From Microbacterium sp. SORGH_AS_1204 (GTDB taxonomy: Bacteria; Actinomycetota; Actinomycetes; Actinomycetales; Microbacteriaceae): a stretch of DNA of 64,000 nt. Shown here piece by piece: positions 25,195 through 33,747 of this stretch (positions are counted from its first letter, which is position 1; every line of letters starts with the position of its first letter). The notes under the pieces were generated by a model that worked only from the letters and a program-made list of their open reading frames with translations, had not been told where the DNA came from and made no database searches. The stretch lies in contig NZ_JAUTBD010000001.1 of NCBI RefSeq assembly GCF_030818935.1, forward strand, positions 2,914,001-2,978,000, in the 5' to 3' direction. The position numbers were made by a program, and so were the translations under genes.

Positions 25195-27666
25195 ATGCTC
25201 ATCGATGCGGACACCATTCCCACCGGCGTCCGGGCGACCCGACGGATCAGCCGATTCTGGGCGCCTCGCCCTGCGTCGCTCGCTCTGCTACGCGATGCGC
25301 TCTCGAGTGATGTCGTGCTGTTGCGCGGACCGGCCGGAGTGGGCAAGACGTCTCTGCTGCGCCAGTTCGCGGCATCCCTCGATGACGACACCCAGTACGG
25401 GGTCCAGTTCATCGACGGCAGTGTCACGGCACCGGAGGACGTGCCGCGCATCCTCGACGCCTTCGCCGAGGGCCCGAGCATGCGAATCCTGCTCATCGAC
25501 AATCACACGGAAGGGGCGGGACTGTCGACGGAGCATCTGCTGCGTCTGCTCCGCTCCGACACGAACCTGCGGATCGTCGTGGCCACCCGGCAGGCAACGG
25601 GACTGGAGAGTCCGCTGGTCGCGATCGAGTTCGATGTGCAGGTGATCCCCGCCGAGAACCTCCTCATGACCCGTGAGGAGCTCGCCTGCGTCCTGGAGCT
25701 GAACGGCGTCGCGACGACCGAGGTGGGCATCGACGCGCTCGCCGAGCGCACGCACGGCTGGCCCGCGCTCGTGCAGCTCGCCGCGGCGCGTCTGCGACTG
25801 GAGGGCATGCCGCTGCGCACGCGCGACGAGGCCATGGCCGCGGCCGCGTACGCCAATGCGGCCCTCACCGCCGACCTCGAGCAGCGCCTGAAAATGCCCG
25901 TCTCCGACGACGTCCGCCTGCTCGCCGTGGCCCCGCACGTGACGGTGGCGATCGCGGATGCCATGGGGGTGGATCCGCGCGAAGGGTCGACGGGCGAGCT
26001 CGTGGCCCACCTGCAAGACGCCGGATTCATGTGGCCGAGTTCGACGCGACTGACACTGGCGGAGCCAATCCGTGAGCAATGGCTGCGCGAGATCACGCAA
26101 CGCCGCCCCGAGGACGTCGGCCGCGCGCGGCTGCATCTGCTCGCTCACCTCGTCGCCGGGGGCGAGCCACTGCTTGCGGCGCAGCTTTCCGCGGACGCCG
26201 AGCAGTGGGCCACGCTCGCCGGAGTGCTTCGTTCGTCGGGCCCGGAGATCTGGGCGCGTGATCCGGAGTGCTTCCGGCGACTGGTCTTCCTGTTGCGCAC
26301 CCGCGCGCCCATGACGCCGGCCGTGGTGGACGCGCTCCTCGCCCTCGACCCCGAGACGGCGGTGTCGCCGGACACCCCCGGCCTCGTCGTGACCGCCCTC
26401 GGCCAGCTCCCGGATGCCAAGAGCGCCGCGTCGGGCAATCTCGATGCCCTGATCCTGCGCGTGAGCCTGCTTCGCGCCGCGGGCCGCTTCGCTTTGGCGA
26501 CCGAGGCCGCGGCCCTGTTGAACGACGCTGCCCGCCGCTCCGGCGACCTCAGCGACGAGGTGGCGTGCGAGGCCTGGTACCAGGTGGGGATGACCTCCTT
26601 CGCGATGGGGAAGCTGCGCGACGCGCGCGTGATGTTGAGCCAGTCCGAACGCATCGCTCCTCCCGCCCGCCGCATGCGCGCACGGGGAGCCATCGCCGTC
26701 GTCGATCTGCTCGAGGGCGATGTGCGCAGCGCGCAGCAGGTCGTCGCCCCCGATAAGGACGACAACTGGCGCAGCTCCCCCTGGGGAGAGGGCATTCTCC
26801 TCGCTGAGGCGTGGCTGCGGCTCGAGGCGGACGACGCTGCGGGAGCACGGGCGCGGCTCGACGAGCTCCCCGCGACGGCCGGTGCGCGGGAGTTGTGGCC
26901 CTTCGCCGCCGCCGTGCACGCCCTGTCGTTGCTGTTGTCGGGCGGAGCCTCCGACGCCCTCGGACTGCTTCGGACGTGGATGGTGCGAGCGCGCAGCACA
27001 CCGCCCTCCCACTACCAGTCGACGCAGATCCTCACCGCGCGCGCGAAGGTGCTGATCGCTCTGCGCCAGGCGCGGAAGGCGCTCTCGCTGTTCGAGGGCC
27101 CCTTCGCCCTCGCATCGACGACGGCGCCCGCCATCGCGCTGTCGCACCTGTACGCCGGACGCACGCACGAAGCGTTCGTGATGAGCGTCAAGTGGGGGCT
27201 GCACCACGAGCCGTCGCCGAGAGCAGCCTTGGAGAGCCTGGTGGTCAGCATCGTCGCGGACCTGCGCCTGAACGGTGTCGCCGCGCACCGCACCGCGGTG
27301 CAACGGGCCGAGGCGCTCAGCGCCCGCCACGATCTGTGGAGTCCGTGGAGCGCCGTCGCGCCGGAGGACCGTGCCCTCGTCCTGCAGATGCTCTCGCCCG
27401 CCTCGCGAGACCAGATCACCCGACGATGCTCGTTCTTCGCCTCATCGGTGAGCGTGCCGCACCTGACGAAGCGCGAACAGGTGGTCCTCGCCCACCTCAC
27501 GCCGACCTCGACCATCGCCGACATCGCGAAAGCTCTCGTGGTCTCTCCCAATACGGTCAAGACGCAGTTGCAGAGTCTCTATCGCAAGCTCGAGGTCTCC
27601 GACCGTTCCAGCGCGATCCGAGCTGCGCACGCGTGGGGACTCATCGAGACCGAGTCGGAGCTGTGA
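25195..27666 (+). CDS. Large LuxR-family ATP-binding transcriptional regulator (MalT-like)
   Basis: An 823-residue STAND-type regulator. Residues 41-55 hold a Walker A loop (LLRGPAGVGKTSLLRQF) in an NTPase module; a long helical middle (about 330-740) looks like TPR-type sensor repeats. The C terminus is a LuxR HTH, LTKREQVVLAHLTPTSTIADIAKALVVSPNTVKTQLQSLYRKLEV. Such proteins bind a ligand through the repeats and oligomerise with ATP before binding DNA. The target is unknown; the divergent BY-kinase gene is the nearest candidate. ATG 25195 has GGAGG upstream. The 3' end overlaps the convergent small membrane gene by 26 bp. Confidence 0.87.
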   Translation: MLIDADTIPTGVRATRRISRFWAPRPASLALLRDALSSDVVLLRGPAGVGKTSLLRQFAASLDDDTQYGVQFIDGSVTAPEDVPRILDAFAEGPSMRILLIDNHTEGAGLSTEHLLRLLRSDTNLRIVVATRQATGLESPLVAIEFDVQVIPAENLLMTREELACVLELNGVATTEVGIDALAERTHGWPALVQLAAARLRLEGMPLRTRDEAMAAAAYANAALTADLEQRLKMPVSDDVRLLAVAPHVTVAIADAMGVDPREGSTGELVAHLQDAGFMWPSSTRLTLAEPIREQWLREITQRRPEDVGRARLHLLAHLVAGGEPLLAAQLSADAEQWATLAGVLRSSGPEIWARDPECFRRLVFLLRTRAPMTPAVVDALLALDPETAVSPDTPGLVVTALGQLPDAKSAASGNLDALILRVSLLRAAGRFALATEAAALLNDAARRSGDLSDEVACEAWYQVGMTSFAMGKLRDARVMLSQSERIAPPARRMRARGAIAVVDLLEGDVRSAQQVVAPDKDDNWRSSPWGEGILLAEAWLRLEADDAAGARARLDELPATAGARELWPFAAAVHALSLLLSGGASDALGLLRTWMVRARSTPPSHYQSTQILTARAKVLIALRQARKALSLFEGPFALASTTAPAIALSHLYAGRTHEAFVMSVKWGLHHEPSPRAALESLVVSIVADLRLNGVAAHRTAVQRAEALSARHDLWSPWSAVAPEDRALVLQMLSPASRDQITRRCSFFASSVSVPHLTKREQVVLAHLTPTSTIADIAKALVVSPNTVKTQLQSLYRKLEVSDRSSAIRAAHAWGLIETESEL

Positions 27667-27904
27667 CGGCGCGCGCCCGACGGCGACGCCGGGCGCGCCC
27701 GATCGCCACCCGGGCGACCCCCAGGAGGATCAGGACGACGACCACTCCCGGCACCGAGAGCGGCACCCCTGCCCCGCGCAGCACCGTCAGGATGACGACG
27801 AAAGCCGCCACGGGAACCACCCACGACGCCACCTGGCGAACGAGGCGGAGGACGGCCGTCGCGCGGTGTGCGCCTGGTCGGTTCATCGGGTCGCGGCGTG
27901 TCAT
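27641..27904 (-). CDS. Small two-helix membrane protein
   Basis: An 87-residue protein with two hydrophobic segments (VVPVAAFVVILTVLRGAG and VPGVVVVLILLGVARVAI) and a basic tail. No family recognised. Its ATG overlaps the stop of the DUF998 gene (ATGA at 27901-27904), so the two are translationally coupled. Its last 26 bp overlap the end of the LuxR-type gene on the opposite strand. Confidence 0.65.
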   Translation of the reverse strand: MTRRDPMNRPGAHRATAVLRLVRQVASWVVPVAAFVVILTVLRGAGVPLSVPGVVVVLILLGVARVAIGRARRRRRARAVTAPTRSR

Positions 27905-28572
27905 CGCCGGGTCCTGCGGTGATCGGCGGAGACCTGCAGACCGAAGAGCCCGAACCAGGCGATGGCGAGCGTGGCGGCGGTGAACTCCAGGTTGCCGCCG
28001 AGGACCGTGTCGCCTCGGGAGAGGGCGATCATCGCGCCGGTGAACGAGGCGGCACCCACCGCGACCAGGGTGAGGACACTGGCCGCGCGCATCCATGGGC
28101 GACGCCGCAGCGCGGCCACCTGGCCCATCGCGACGATCGCCAAAACGAAACCCAGGACGGCGAACGAGATGTGAACGAGATCCTGCGGGAGGGCCCCTGC
28201 CGTGAACGGAACGGGACAGCCGGGCGAGCAGGTGATGACGGATGCCACCCCGAAGCAGGCGCCGCACATGAGCAACGACGTGGCGACCGGCCACCCGGCG
28301 ACATAGTCGTCGCCGCGGGCGACGGCGGCCCGTTCCACCAGCACGGCCGCGATCGCCAGGAGCAGCAGAGCCAGGTTGAATAGCGGCGCGGTCGGCATCC
28401 CCGTCGCCCCCAGCTGACTGACGTAGTGAACGCTCGGGTCGCCCGCGCGGCACACCCAGATGAGACCGGCACTGACGAAGGCGGCGAGGCCTCCCAGCAG
28501 AGCCAGCCGGGCCGAGCGGCGGTCCGGAGGCCCGGGCTCGATGTCGACGGGCCGCTCGAGGGTGTCGGTCAT
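27901..28572 (-). CDS. DUF998 family membrane protein
   Basis: A 223-residue polytopic protein with six hydrophobic segments. Early segments read HYVSQLGATGMPTAPLFNLALLL, matching the DUF998 pattern of a YxSxLG motif after the first helix and an Asn in the second. Function of the family is unknown. Two cysteines (ITCSPGCP) lie in an external loop. ATG 28572 has AGGAGGAG upstream and an AT-rich TAAAGT hexamer at about 28600 as possible -10. Operon with the downstream small membrane gene. Confidence 0.8.
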   Translation of the reverse strand: MTDTLERPVDIEPGPPDRRSARLALLGGLAAFVSAGLIWVCRAGDPSVHYVSQLGATGMPTAPLFNLALLLLAIAAVLVERAAVARGDDYVAGWPVATSLLMCGACFGVASVITCSPGCPVPFTAGALPQDLVHISFAVLGFVLAIVAMGQVAALRRRPWMRAASVLTLVAVGAASFTGAMIALSRGDTVLGGNLEFTAATLAIAWFGLFGLQVSADHRRTRR

Positions 28573-28710
28573 CGGCTCCTCCTGATCGGGCTCGGCAACT
28601 TTATCGTCTCGACCGTCATGCCTCTGCGACCCGCGGGGTGATCTGCGCGTCCCCCGGGGTGATTTCCCCCGTAGCCGTCCGGGCCCGCGGAATGCCGGGC
28701 CCATGCTGGG

Positions 28711-28786
28711 GGGTGCGGGCAGAGTGACCGCGTCGCCTGCGAGCCGGGGGGCCGCAGCGCTTGATGCGATTGCTCTGCCCGCACCC
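28711..28786. repeat. 14-bp perfect inverted repeat with 48-nt structured loop
   Basis: 28711-28724 pairs perfectly with 28773-28786. Inside the loop CTGCG (28738-28742) pairs with CGCAG (28753-28757), giving a nested stem. No T-tract follows on either strand. Confidence 0.6.
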
Positions 28787-28969
28787 TCGTGACCGTCCTC
28801 GACGCACGTGCCCCCGCCGCGCGGCGTCTCTTCGACGGGCGAACCCACGGGTGAGAAATGGGCTCGATCCGCACACGACCGCGGACGGCCGTGGGAGTGT
28901 CGAACCGAGCGATCGTCGAGCGGTTCTCCCCCAAGATCCCGACTCTCCGAACGCGGTCGCTCTTCCCCC

Positions 28970-29016
28970 GATGCACGGTCCCGCGGCTCCGGCACCCGAG
29001 CCCGGGACCGTGCATC
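28970..29016. repeat. 19-bp hairpin upstream of the DivIVA-like gene
   Basis: 28970-28983 pairs perfectly with 29003-29016; after one bulged C, GGCTC (28985-28989) pairs with GAGCC (28998-29002), closing an 8-nt loop. It ends 86 bp before the GTG at 29102. Confidence 0.65.
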
Positions 29017-29101
29017 TCCCGCGGCCCTCCTTTCGCATCGATCCACGTGGGACGCGTGCAGCCGGGGGCCTTCGTGACCGACGCACGACCCGAGGAGAAC
29101 C

Positions 29102-30331
29102 GTGATCGAGCCAGCCGCCCCCGAATCCGACGGCCGACGGCGGGGCGCACGGTCCGATCCCGACGCCGCGCAAACCGCGGCGTCCCCGCTGGACGACCTG
29201 CTCGACTCCGCCGGCACGCACGACCAGGAAGTGCCCGTCTTCCCCGTGGGTTTCCGCGGGTACGACAGGGACGCCGTCGACGGCGCCGTCCGCGAACTCC
29301 ATGAGCGCCTTCGACAAGCGGCGGCCGACGCGCAGACCGCGAAGCTCCGTACGGAGGCGATGTTCGCTCAGCAGCGCGCGGAGCACGACCAGGAGCTCGA
29401 GGACGCTGCACGTCGGCATACGGAGCAGGTCACCGCTCTTCAGCAGCAGATGCGCGAAGCAGCGGCGCGTGCCGCGGAAGCCGAGACGCGGGTCACCGCA
29501 CTTTCGAACGAACTCGTCACGGGCCGGGACGGCGAGGACCGCGACCCTCACCACGATCGCCAACAGTTCGACGCGATACTGCGCGTCGCGGAAGAACAAG
29601 CATCCGTGCTCGTTCAGAACGCCGTGGCTCAGGCCGAGCGGCTGCTCGACGGCGCCCGCGACGAAGCGGCATCCATCCGCGACGATGCGCTCGCCGAGCA
29701 GACGCGGTTGCGCGCCGAGGCGCAACACGACGCGGATCAGGTGCGGCTGCGCGTCGAGACCGAGGCGACGGCGCACGCCGCGCGGCTCGAGCGCGAGCAG
29801 GCCCACGCCGCCGAACGCCTCGCGCAGGCCGAGCGCGAGGCCGTCGCCGTCCGCACCGAGTCGGAACGCGGCGCGGCAGCCCTCCGGTCGATGGTGTCCC
29901 GTGAAACGGGTGAGTTGCGGGCCGCGGCCGAGCGCGATGTCCGGGAGATGACCGCTCGCGTCCTCGGGCTCGAGGAGTCCCTCACCCGGCGGCAGGACGA
30001 AGCACAGCAGGAGTTCCTCGTGCTGCACAATCAGGCCGTCGCACACGCGGAACGCATCACGGCGGACGCGACCGAGCAGGTATCGGCAGCTCTCGAGCAC
30101 GCGCGGCGGATCGGCGCGCGCGCCGACGACTTCGAACGCCTCGCGCGCGCGCAGGCACAGCAAGTCGAAGCCGACGCCCAGGTCAGAGCGCGCGAGGTGC
30201 TCGACGACGCCCGCGACAAGGCGCAGCGCATCGCCGACACGATCAGCACGCACAGCGTGGGGGTGCTGCGCGACGCGGGGATCGCGCACGCGATCTTCGT
30301 TGGCAGCAGCAGCAGCTCGCCAGCTTCCTGA
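29102..30331 (+). CDS. DivIVA-like coiled-coil protein, frameshifted near the 3' end
   Basis: A 409-residue protein. Residues about 45-70 (FPVGFRGYDRDAVDGAVRELHERLRQ) form the DivIVA N-terminal signature that binds curved membrane; nearly all the rest is Ala/Glu/Arg-rich coiled coil, as in actinobacterial polar-growth scaffolds. The last 16 residues (GIAHAIFVGSSSSSPAS) break the pattern. Reading the -1 frame from about 30280 restores coiled-coil sequence, so the gene appears to have lost one base in a G-run at 30277-30280. GTG start with GAGGAGA. Confidence 0.75.
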   Translation: MIEPAAPESDGRRRGARSDPDAAQTAASPLDDLLDSAGTHDQEVPVFPVGFRGYDRDAVDGAVRELHERLRQAAADAQTAKLRTEAMFAQQRAEHDQELEDAARRHTEQVTALQQQMREAAARAAEAETRVTALSNELVTGRDGEDRDPHHDRQQFDAILRVAEEQASVLVQNAVAQAERLLDGARDEAASIRDDALAEQTRLRAEAQHDADQVRLRVETEATAHAARLEREQAHAAERLAQAEREAVAVRTESERGAAALRSMVSRETGELRAAAERDVREMTARVLGLEESLTRRQDEAQQEFLVLHNQAVAHAERITADATEQVSAALEHARRIGARADDFERLARAQAQQVEADAQVRAREVLDDARDKAQRIADTISTHSVGVLRDAGIAHAIFVGSSSSSPAS

Positions 30332-30498
30332 CCGAGATGAACGAACTGCTGCGCGCTGTCCCGCGGGGCGGCCGTGCCGGCGTCACCGAGGCAGGTGTCG
30401 CCGAAGCGTCGGATGCCGGGGAGGAGCACGCGGCCGAGCCGGGCGCGGGCACGGCCTCCGACTCCGCGGAGGATACGGCGTTCGAGCGGGGGGACTGA
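30280..30498 (+). pseudogene. Displaced 3' part of the DivIVA-like gene in the -1 frame
   Basis: The frame beginning GAT at 30280 reads DRARDLRWQQQQLASFLTEMNELLRAV, then an acidic tail, and stops at 30496-30498. The heptad-like Gln/Leu pattern continues that of the upstream frame. One additional base in the G-run would join the two into a product of about 464 residues. This is either a real mutation, a phase-variable tract or a sequencing error. Confidence 0.65.
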
Positions 30499-30519
30499 GC
30501 ACCACCGCTCCCGGCGAGC

Positions 30520-30525
30520 TAGCGT
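30520..30525 (+). promoter_or_regulatory. -10 element (TAGCGT) for the aldo/keto reductase
   Basis: TAGCGT is followed by GGTGGC and the ATG at 30532. Confidence 0.5.
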
Positions 30526-30531
30526 GGTGGC

Positions 30532-31470
30532 ATGCGGAACGTCCCCCTCGGCCCCACCGGCCTTACCGTGCCGAACGTCGTCGCCGGCATGATGCGCATC
30601 GACGACAAGACCGACGCCGAAGTCCGCGCGCTGTACGACGCCGCCCGCGGTGCGGGGATCGACTTCTTCGATCACGCCGACATCTACGCGCGTTCGCTGC
30701 ACTCGGCCGAGAAGCGATTCGCGGAGGCGCTCGACTTGAGCGCTGCCGAGCGCGGCGAGATCCGCCTGCAGACCAAGGCGGGGATCGTGCGGGAGGGGCC
30801 GTACTTCGACTTCTCATACGAGCATCTCGTGTCGTCGGTGGAGGCGTCGCTCCGGGCGCTGCAGACGGACTACGTCGACGTTCTGCTCCTGCACCGACCG
30901 GACGCGCTGGTGGAGCCGGCCGAGGTGGCCCGCGCGTTCGACCACCTCGAGAGCACGGGCAAGGTGCGTGCCTTCGGCGTCTCGAACCACACTCCGCGGC
31001 AGATCGATCTTCTGCGGACCGCGGTCCGTCAGCCCCTGGTGGCCAACCAGGTGCAATTATCGATCGCCCACGCGCCCCTCGTCACCCAGGGACTCGCCGC
31101 CAACATGGAGAGCACGCCCCAGTCGTCCGTGCTCGACGGCGGCGGACTCGTCGAATACTGCCGCATCAACGGCATCACGCTGCAGGCCTGGTCACCGCTG
31201 CAGGGAACGCGAGGCAACGGCGGTGTCTTCCTCGGGCATCCCGAGTACGCCGAACTGAACGCCGTCATCGACGAACTGGCCGAGAAGTACGACGTGACGC
31301 CTCTCGCCATCGCCGTGGCCTGGATCACCCGGCATCCGGCCGACATGCAGGTCGTTCTCGGCACGACCACCGCGGGTCGCCTCGCCGACGCGGCCGCGGG
31401 ATCCGACCTTCGCCTGACCCGCGCCGAGTGGTATGCGCTCGTGCGGGCCGCCGGGTACATCGTTCCCTGA
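30532..31470 (+). CDS. Aldo/keto reductase family oxidoreductase
   Basis: A 312-residue NADPH-dependent TIM-barrel enzyme. The catalytic tetrad is visible: Asp47 in FFDHADIY, Tyr52, Lys82 in LQTKAGI and His121 in VLLLHRPDAL. The cofactor region holds VVLGTTTAGRL near residue 275. The start MRNVPLGPTGLTVPNVVAGMMRI and the organisation resemble YdhF-type reductases. Substrate cannot be predicted. It appears monocistronic. Confidence 0.92.
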   Translation: MRNVPLGPTGLTVPNVVAGMMRIDDKTDAEVRALYDAARGAGIDFFDHADIYARSLHSAEKRFAEALDLSAAERGEIRLQTKAGIVREGPYFDFSYEHLVSSVEASLRALQTDYVDVLLLHRPDALVEPAEVARAFDHLESTGKVRAFGVSNHTPRQIDLLRTAVRQPLVANQVQLSIAHAPLVTQGLAANMESTPQSSVLDGGGLVEYCRINGITLQAWSPLQGTRGNGGVFLGHPEYAELNAVIDELAEKYDVTPLAIAVAWITRHPADMQVVLGTTTAGRLADAAAGSDLRLTRAEWYALVRAAGYIVP

Positions 31471-31502
31471 CCGGGCCAGGACGTCGCCCGAGACGCCGCG
31501 GG

Positions 31503-32087
31503 TCAGTCGCCGCGACGGCGGCGGCGGCCTCGCGTGACGACGATGACGCCTCCGACGACCACGATCGCCGCGGCGATCAGCGGGATGAGCACGAATGTGA
31601 ACCGCCCGGCCTCGGCCTCGGTGTCGGGTTCCGCCTGGGCGGAGTCGTCCGTCGCCGGGACGGTGGCACTCACCGAGGGTGAGGGGGTGGGAGTCACCGG
31701 CGCTGAAGTCGCCGTCGCGGCCGACACCGTGACCGTGACTTGCGCCAGCGCCGACTCGCCCGTTCCCACGGCGATCACGACGTCACCCGCCCGCGTCGGA
31801 GTGAACTCCACGACGGCGGTGCCACCGGAGACGGGGACCGCGGCGGAGGTTCCGCTGACCTCGACGCCCTCGCCGGCGAACGCTCCCGAGTCGATGTCGG
31901 CGAGCCCGAACGTCGCGGTCTCGAGACCACCGAGCCCGGATGCGGTGAGGGTCGTCGTCTCGCCCAGCGACACCGACGTGGGTTCCGCGGTGACGGACGG
32001 AGTCGCCGCCGCCGAGGCAGCGGACGGGGCGGCGACGAGCGCCGCCAGCAGGACGACCAGAGTGGGCAGAGATGTTCTGATACGCAC
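31503..32087 (-). CDS. Secreted, C-terminally anchored Ig-like surface protein
   Basis: A 194-residue exported protein: signal peptide (residues 1-28, ending APSAASAAA), one Ig-like beta domain (SVTAEPTSVSLGETTTLTASGL ... TRAGDVVIAVGTGE), a Thr/Pro/Ser stalk, a hydrophobic segment (FVLIPLIAAAIVVVGGVIVV) and an Arg-rich cytosolic stop. The C-terminal anchor has no clear sortase motif before it. GTG 32087 with AAGGGAT upstream. Possibly an adhesin or cell-wall accessory protein. Confidence 0.75.
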   Translation of the reverse strand: MRIRTSLPTLVVLLAALVAAPSAASAAATPSVTAEPTSVSLGETTTLTASGLGGLETATFGLADIDSGAFAGEGVEVSGTSAAVPVSGGTAVVEFTPTRAGDVVIAVGTGESALAQVTVTVSAATATSAPVTPTPSPSVSATVPATDDSAQAEPDTEAEAGRFTFVLIPLIAAAIVVVGGVIVVTRGRRRRRGD

Positions 32088-32232
32088 GGGGGATCCCTTC
32101 GTCGGTCCGGGCAACGCTATCCACGGAGCGGGCGTCACGCGCGACGGTGGACGGCGCAGCTCCCGCGCGATATGGCCCACCGTCGAGGTGCTCGCCTAAG
32201 CTGGCACCGGCCCGCTCGGAGGGAGGAGCGCG

Positions 32233-32457
32233 ATGAGATCGCCGACGCCATTGCCTCTCGGGGCGATCCTCAGTGCGGTGTCCGCCGCGATCTGCGCGGT
32301 TCCCACCCTGGCGCTGCCCGCCGACTCGCCCAACGCCCCGAAATCGGCCCTGCTCGTGGTCGGAGCCGTCCTGTTCGCGATCGGAGTCGTGCGCGTCCGC
32401 AGCGAAGCGGACACCCGACGATCCGCTCCGGAGCACAGGGACGACGACGACCACTGA
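32233..32457 (+). CDS. Small two-helix membrane protein
   Basis: A 74-residue protein with two hydrophobic segments (LGAILSAVSAAICAVPTLAL and SALLVVGAVLFAIGVVRV) and a charged tail ending in DDDDH. No family recognised. The ATG has GGAGGAG six bases upstream. It is divergent from the Ig-like surface gene; a TAAGCT hexamer near 32197 may be its -10. Confidence 0.6.
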   Translation: MRSPTPLPLGAILSAVSAAICAVPTLALPADSPNAPKSALLVVGAVLFAIGVVRVRSEADTRRSAPEHRDDDDH

Positions 32458-32710
32458 AGACGACGGAGGCGTTTCAGACCCCGGCATCAGAGGGCGGAGG
32501 GCTCCTCGAGCGTGTCGGCGGTCACGAGCGATATCGGTTCCGTGGGGAGGTCCCAGGAGACTGCGGGGTCCATTCTCTTCTCCCGTCAGGAAGGGGTCGC
32601 CTGAATCGACGCCCCGCCGTGCGCCGGGGTTCATCACGGCGGGGTTGCACGGGTGGTCCGCCGCTGGCGAGTTCGCAGATGCCGAGCGCGTCCGCAAACC
32701 CGGGAAGCGA

Positions 32711-33073
32711 TCAGGCCGCGCGGGCCAGTGTGCGCGAGCTCTTCGGCCGAACGACAGCGGTCGCGGCGGCGGGGTCGTCGATCGCGATGTCGAGACTCAG
32801 TCCACGCGACGAGTTGGCGTCGTTCGCCATGCGCTTGAGGAGGTTCTGGTCGAGGGCCTCCGGCTGCTCCGAGTCGAAGACGAATCGCAGCGGGATGGAC
32901 GGCTGGAGCCAGACGGTCGAGCGACCGACAGGTTCGCCGGGTCCGTGAACCCACGACAGGGTGAAGCTCTCACCGCGGCGCAGCTTGGTCGCCACGACCA
33001 CCTTGACGTGTGCCAACAAACGGTCGTCGATGCTGATCGGCTCGGTCGTCGTGCCGTAGTAAAGCTTCGCCAT
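32711..33073 (-). CDS. DUF7882 family protein (copy 1)
   Basis: A 120-residue protein beginning MAKLYYGTTTEPISIDDRLLAHVKVVVATKLRRGESFTLSW and containing STVWLQPSIPLRFVF. These blocks define a small family of Microbacteriaceae often mislabelled ATP-dependent DNA ligase; no ligase motif is present. Mixed alpha/beta, soluble. It is divergent from a MarR regulator 80 bp away. Two related copies occur at 62466-62798 and 63453-63767. Function unknown. The Arg/Ala-rich tail after NSSRGLSLDI is variable among copies. Confidence 0.75.
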   Translation of the reverse strand: MAKLYYGTTTEPISIDDRLLAHVKVVVATKLRRGESFTLSWVHGPGEPVGRSTVWLQPSIPLRFVFDSEQPEALDQNLLKRMANDANSSRGLSLDIAIDDPAAATAVVRPKSSRTLARAA

Positions 33074-33108
33074 GATGTGCCCCTCTGCTCGTTGCTTGAA
33101 TTCGAACT

Positions 33109-33123
33109 TACTAGTTAGACTAG
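33109..33123. promoter_or_regulatory. Putative operator shared by DUF7882 copy 1 and the divergent MarR gene
   Basis: Inverted repeat CTAGT-TAG-ACTAG (33111-33123) in an AT-rich island. The 8-mer CTAACTAG, read on the minus strand from 33118, recurs upstream of the second MarR gene at 62943-62950. Confidence 0.5.
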
Positions 33124-33153
33124 CGAATAGGCAAGCGAGATATTAGGAGACCG

Positions 33154-33747
33154 GTGAAGATCGACAGCACGTCGCCTCCGTCGTACTGGTACAGCGAAAG
33201 CGCCGACGACGACCGTGGAGCACGCGTCATGGAAGCCTTGCGCTCCTACCGCGCAGCGGAAATGGCGATGCGGCGCCGTACGCAGACCTCGATGTGCATG
33301 GGCGAGAACGAACTCCTCGTGCTGCGATTCCTCACGCGCGCCGCCTCGTCCGCACGCGCGGTGACCCCGATCGATCTCGCCCGACACCTCGGCGTCTCGA
33401 CCGCGTCGGTCACGGCGCTCTTGGATCGCCTGGAGCGCTCGGGCCATGTCGAGCGGCGGCCGCATCCGTCCGACCGGCGAAAGGTCGTCGTCTCCGCCAC
33501 CGGCCACGCCGACATCGAAATGCGCGACACGCTGTCTTCGATGCACGCGCGCATGATGCAGGCGACCCGCGGGATGAGCGAGAGCGACACGGTGGCCGTC
33601 ACAGGCTTCCTCCAACGTATGCGGTGCGCCGTCACCGCCGTCTGCGACGCCGGTGAGGACGAATGCTGCACCATCGCCGTGCCGCCGTCGGTCACCGCGC
33701 GGGCCGCCGACGCCGCCTCCGCTGCGGCACCGGAGGCGGCCGCATGA
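33154..33747 (+). CDS. MarR-family transcriptional regulator
   Basis: A 197-residue winged-helix regulator. The HTH spans VTPIDLARHLGVSTASVTALLDRLERSGHVERRPHPSDRRKVVV (about residues 70-115) with the family's DRR wing. GTG 33154 has TAGGAGA upstream. Its stop overlaps the ATG of a transglutaminase-like gene (ATGA at 33744-33747). Divergent from DUF7882 copy 1, with a palindrome between them, so mutual regulation is likely. The Ala-rich C-terminal tail is unusual. A paralogue is at 62988. Confidence 0.85.
   Translation: MKIDSTSPPSYWYSESADDDRGARVMEALRSYRAAEMAMRRRTQTSMCMGENELLVLRFLTRAASSARAVTPIDLARHLGVSTASVTALLDRLERSGHVERRPHPSDRRKVVVSATGHADIEMRDTLSSMHARMMQATRGMSESDTVAVTGFLQRMRCAVTAVCDAGEDECCTIAVPPSVTARAADAASAAAPEAAA

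Larger units (their letters stand above)
28573..29101. other. 529-bp gene-free stretch containing two strong inverted repeats
   Basis: No convincing frame on either strand. It contains two long perfect inverted repeats, listed separately at 28711-28786 and 28970-29016, a shorter stem GGGCCCG/CGGGCCC (28681-28687 with 28696-28702), and a GAGGAGAA ribosome site for the next gene. It may hold a structured leader, terminators or a small RNA. Confidence 0.55.

Noticed and set aside
29102..30498. Programmed -1 frameshifting as the main reading of the DivIVA-like gene
   Set aside because: Only the A-site codon can re-pair on the G-run; the P-site codon cannot, and no stimulatory stem follows. Kept only as an alternative to mutation or sequencing error.
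32711..33073. Annotation as ATP-dependent DNA ligase
   Set aside because: No nucleotidyl-transferase motif (KxDG) exists and the protein is too short; the name is a database artefact of this family.
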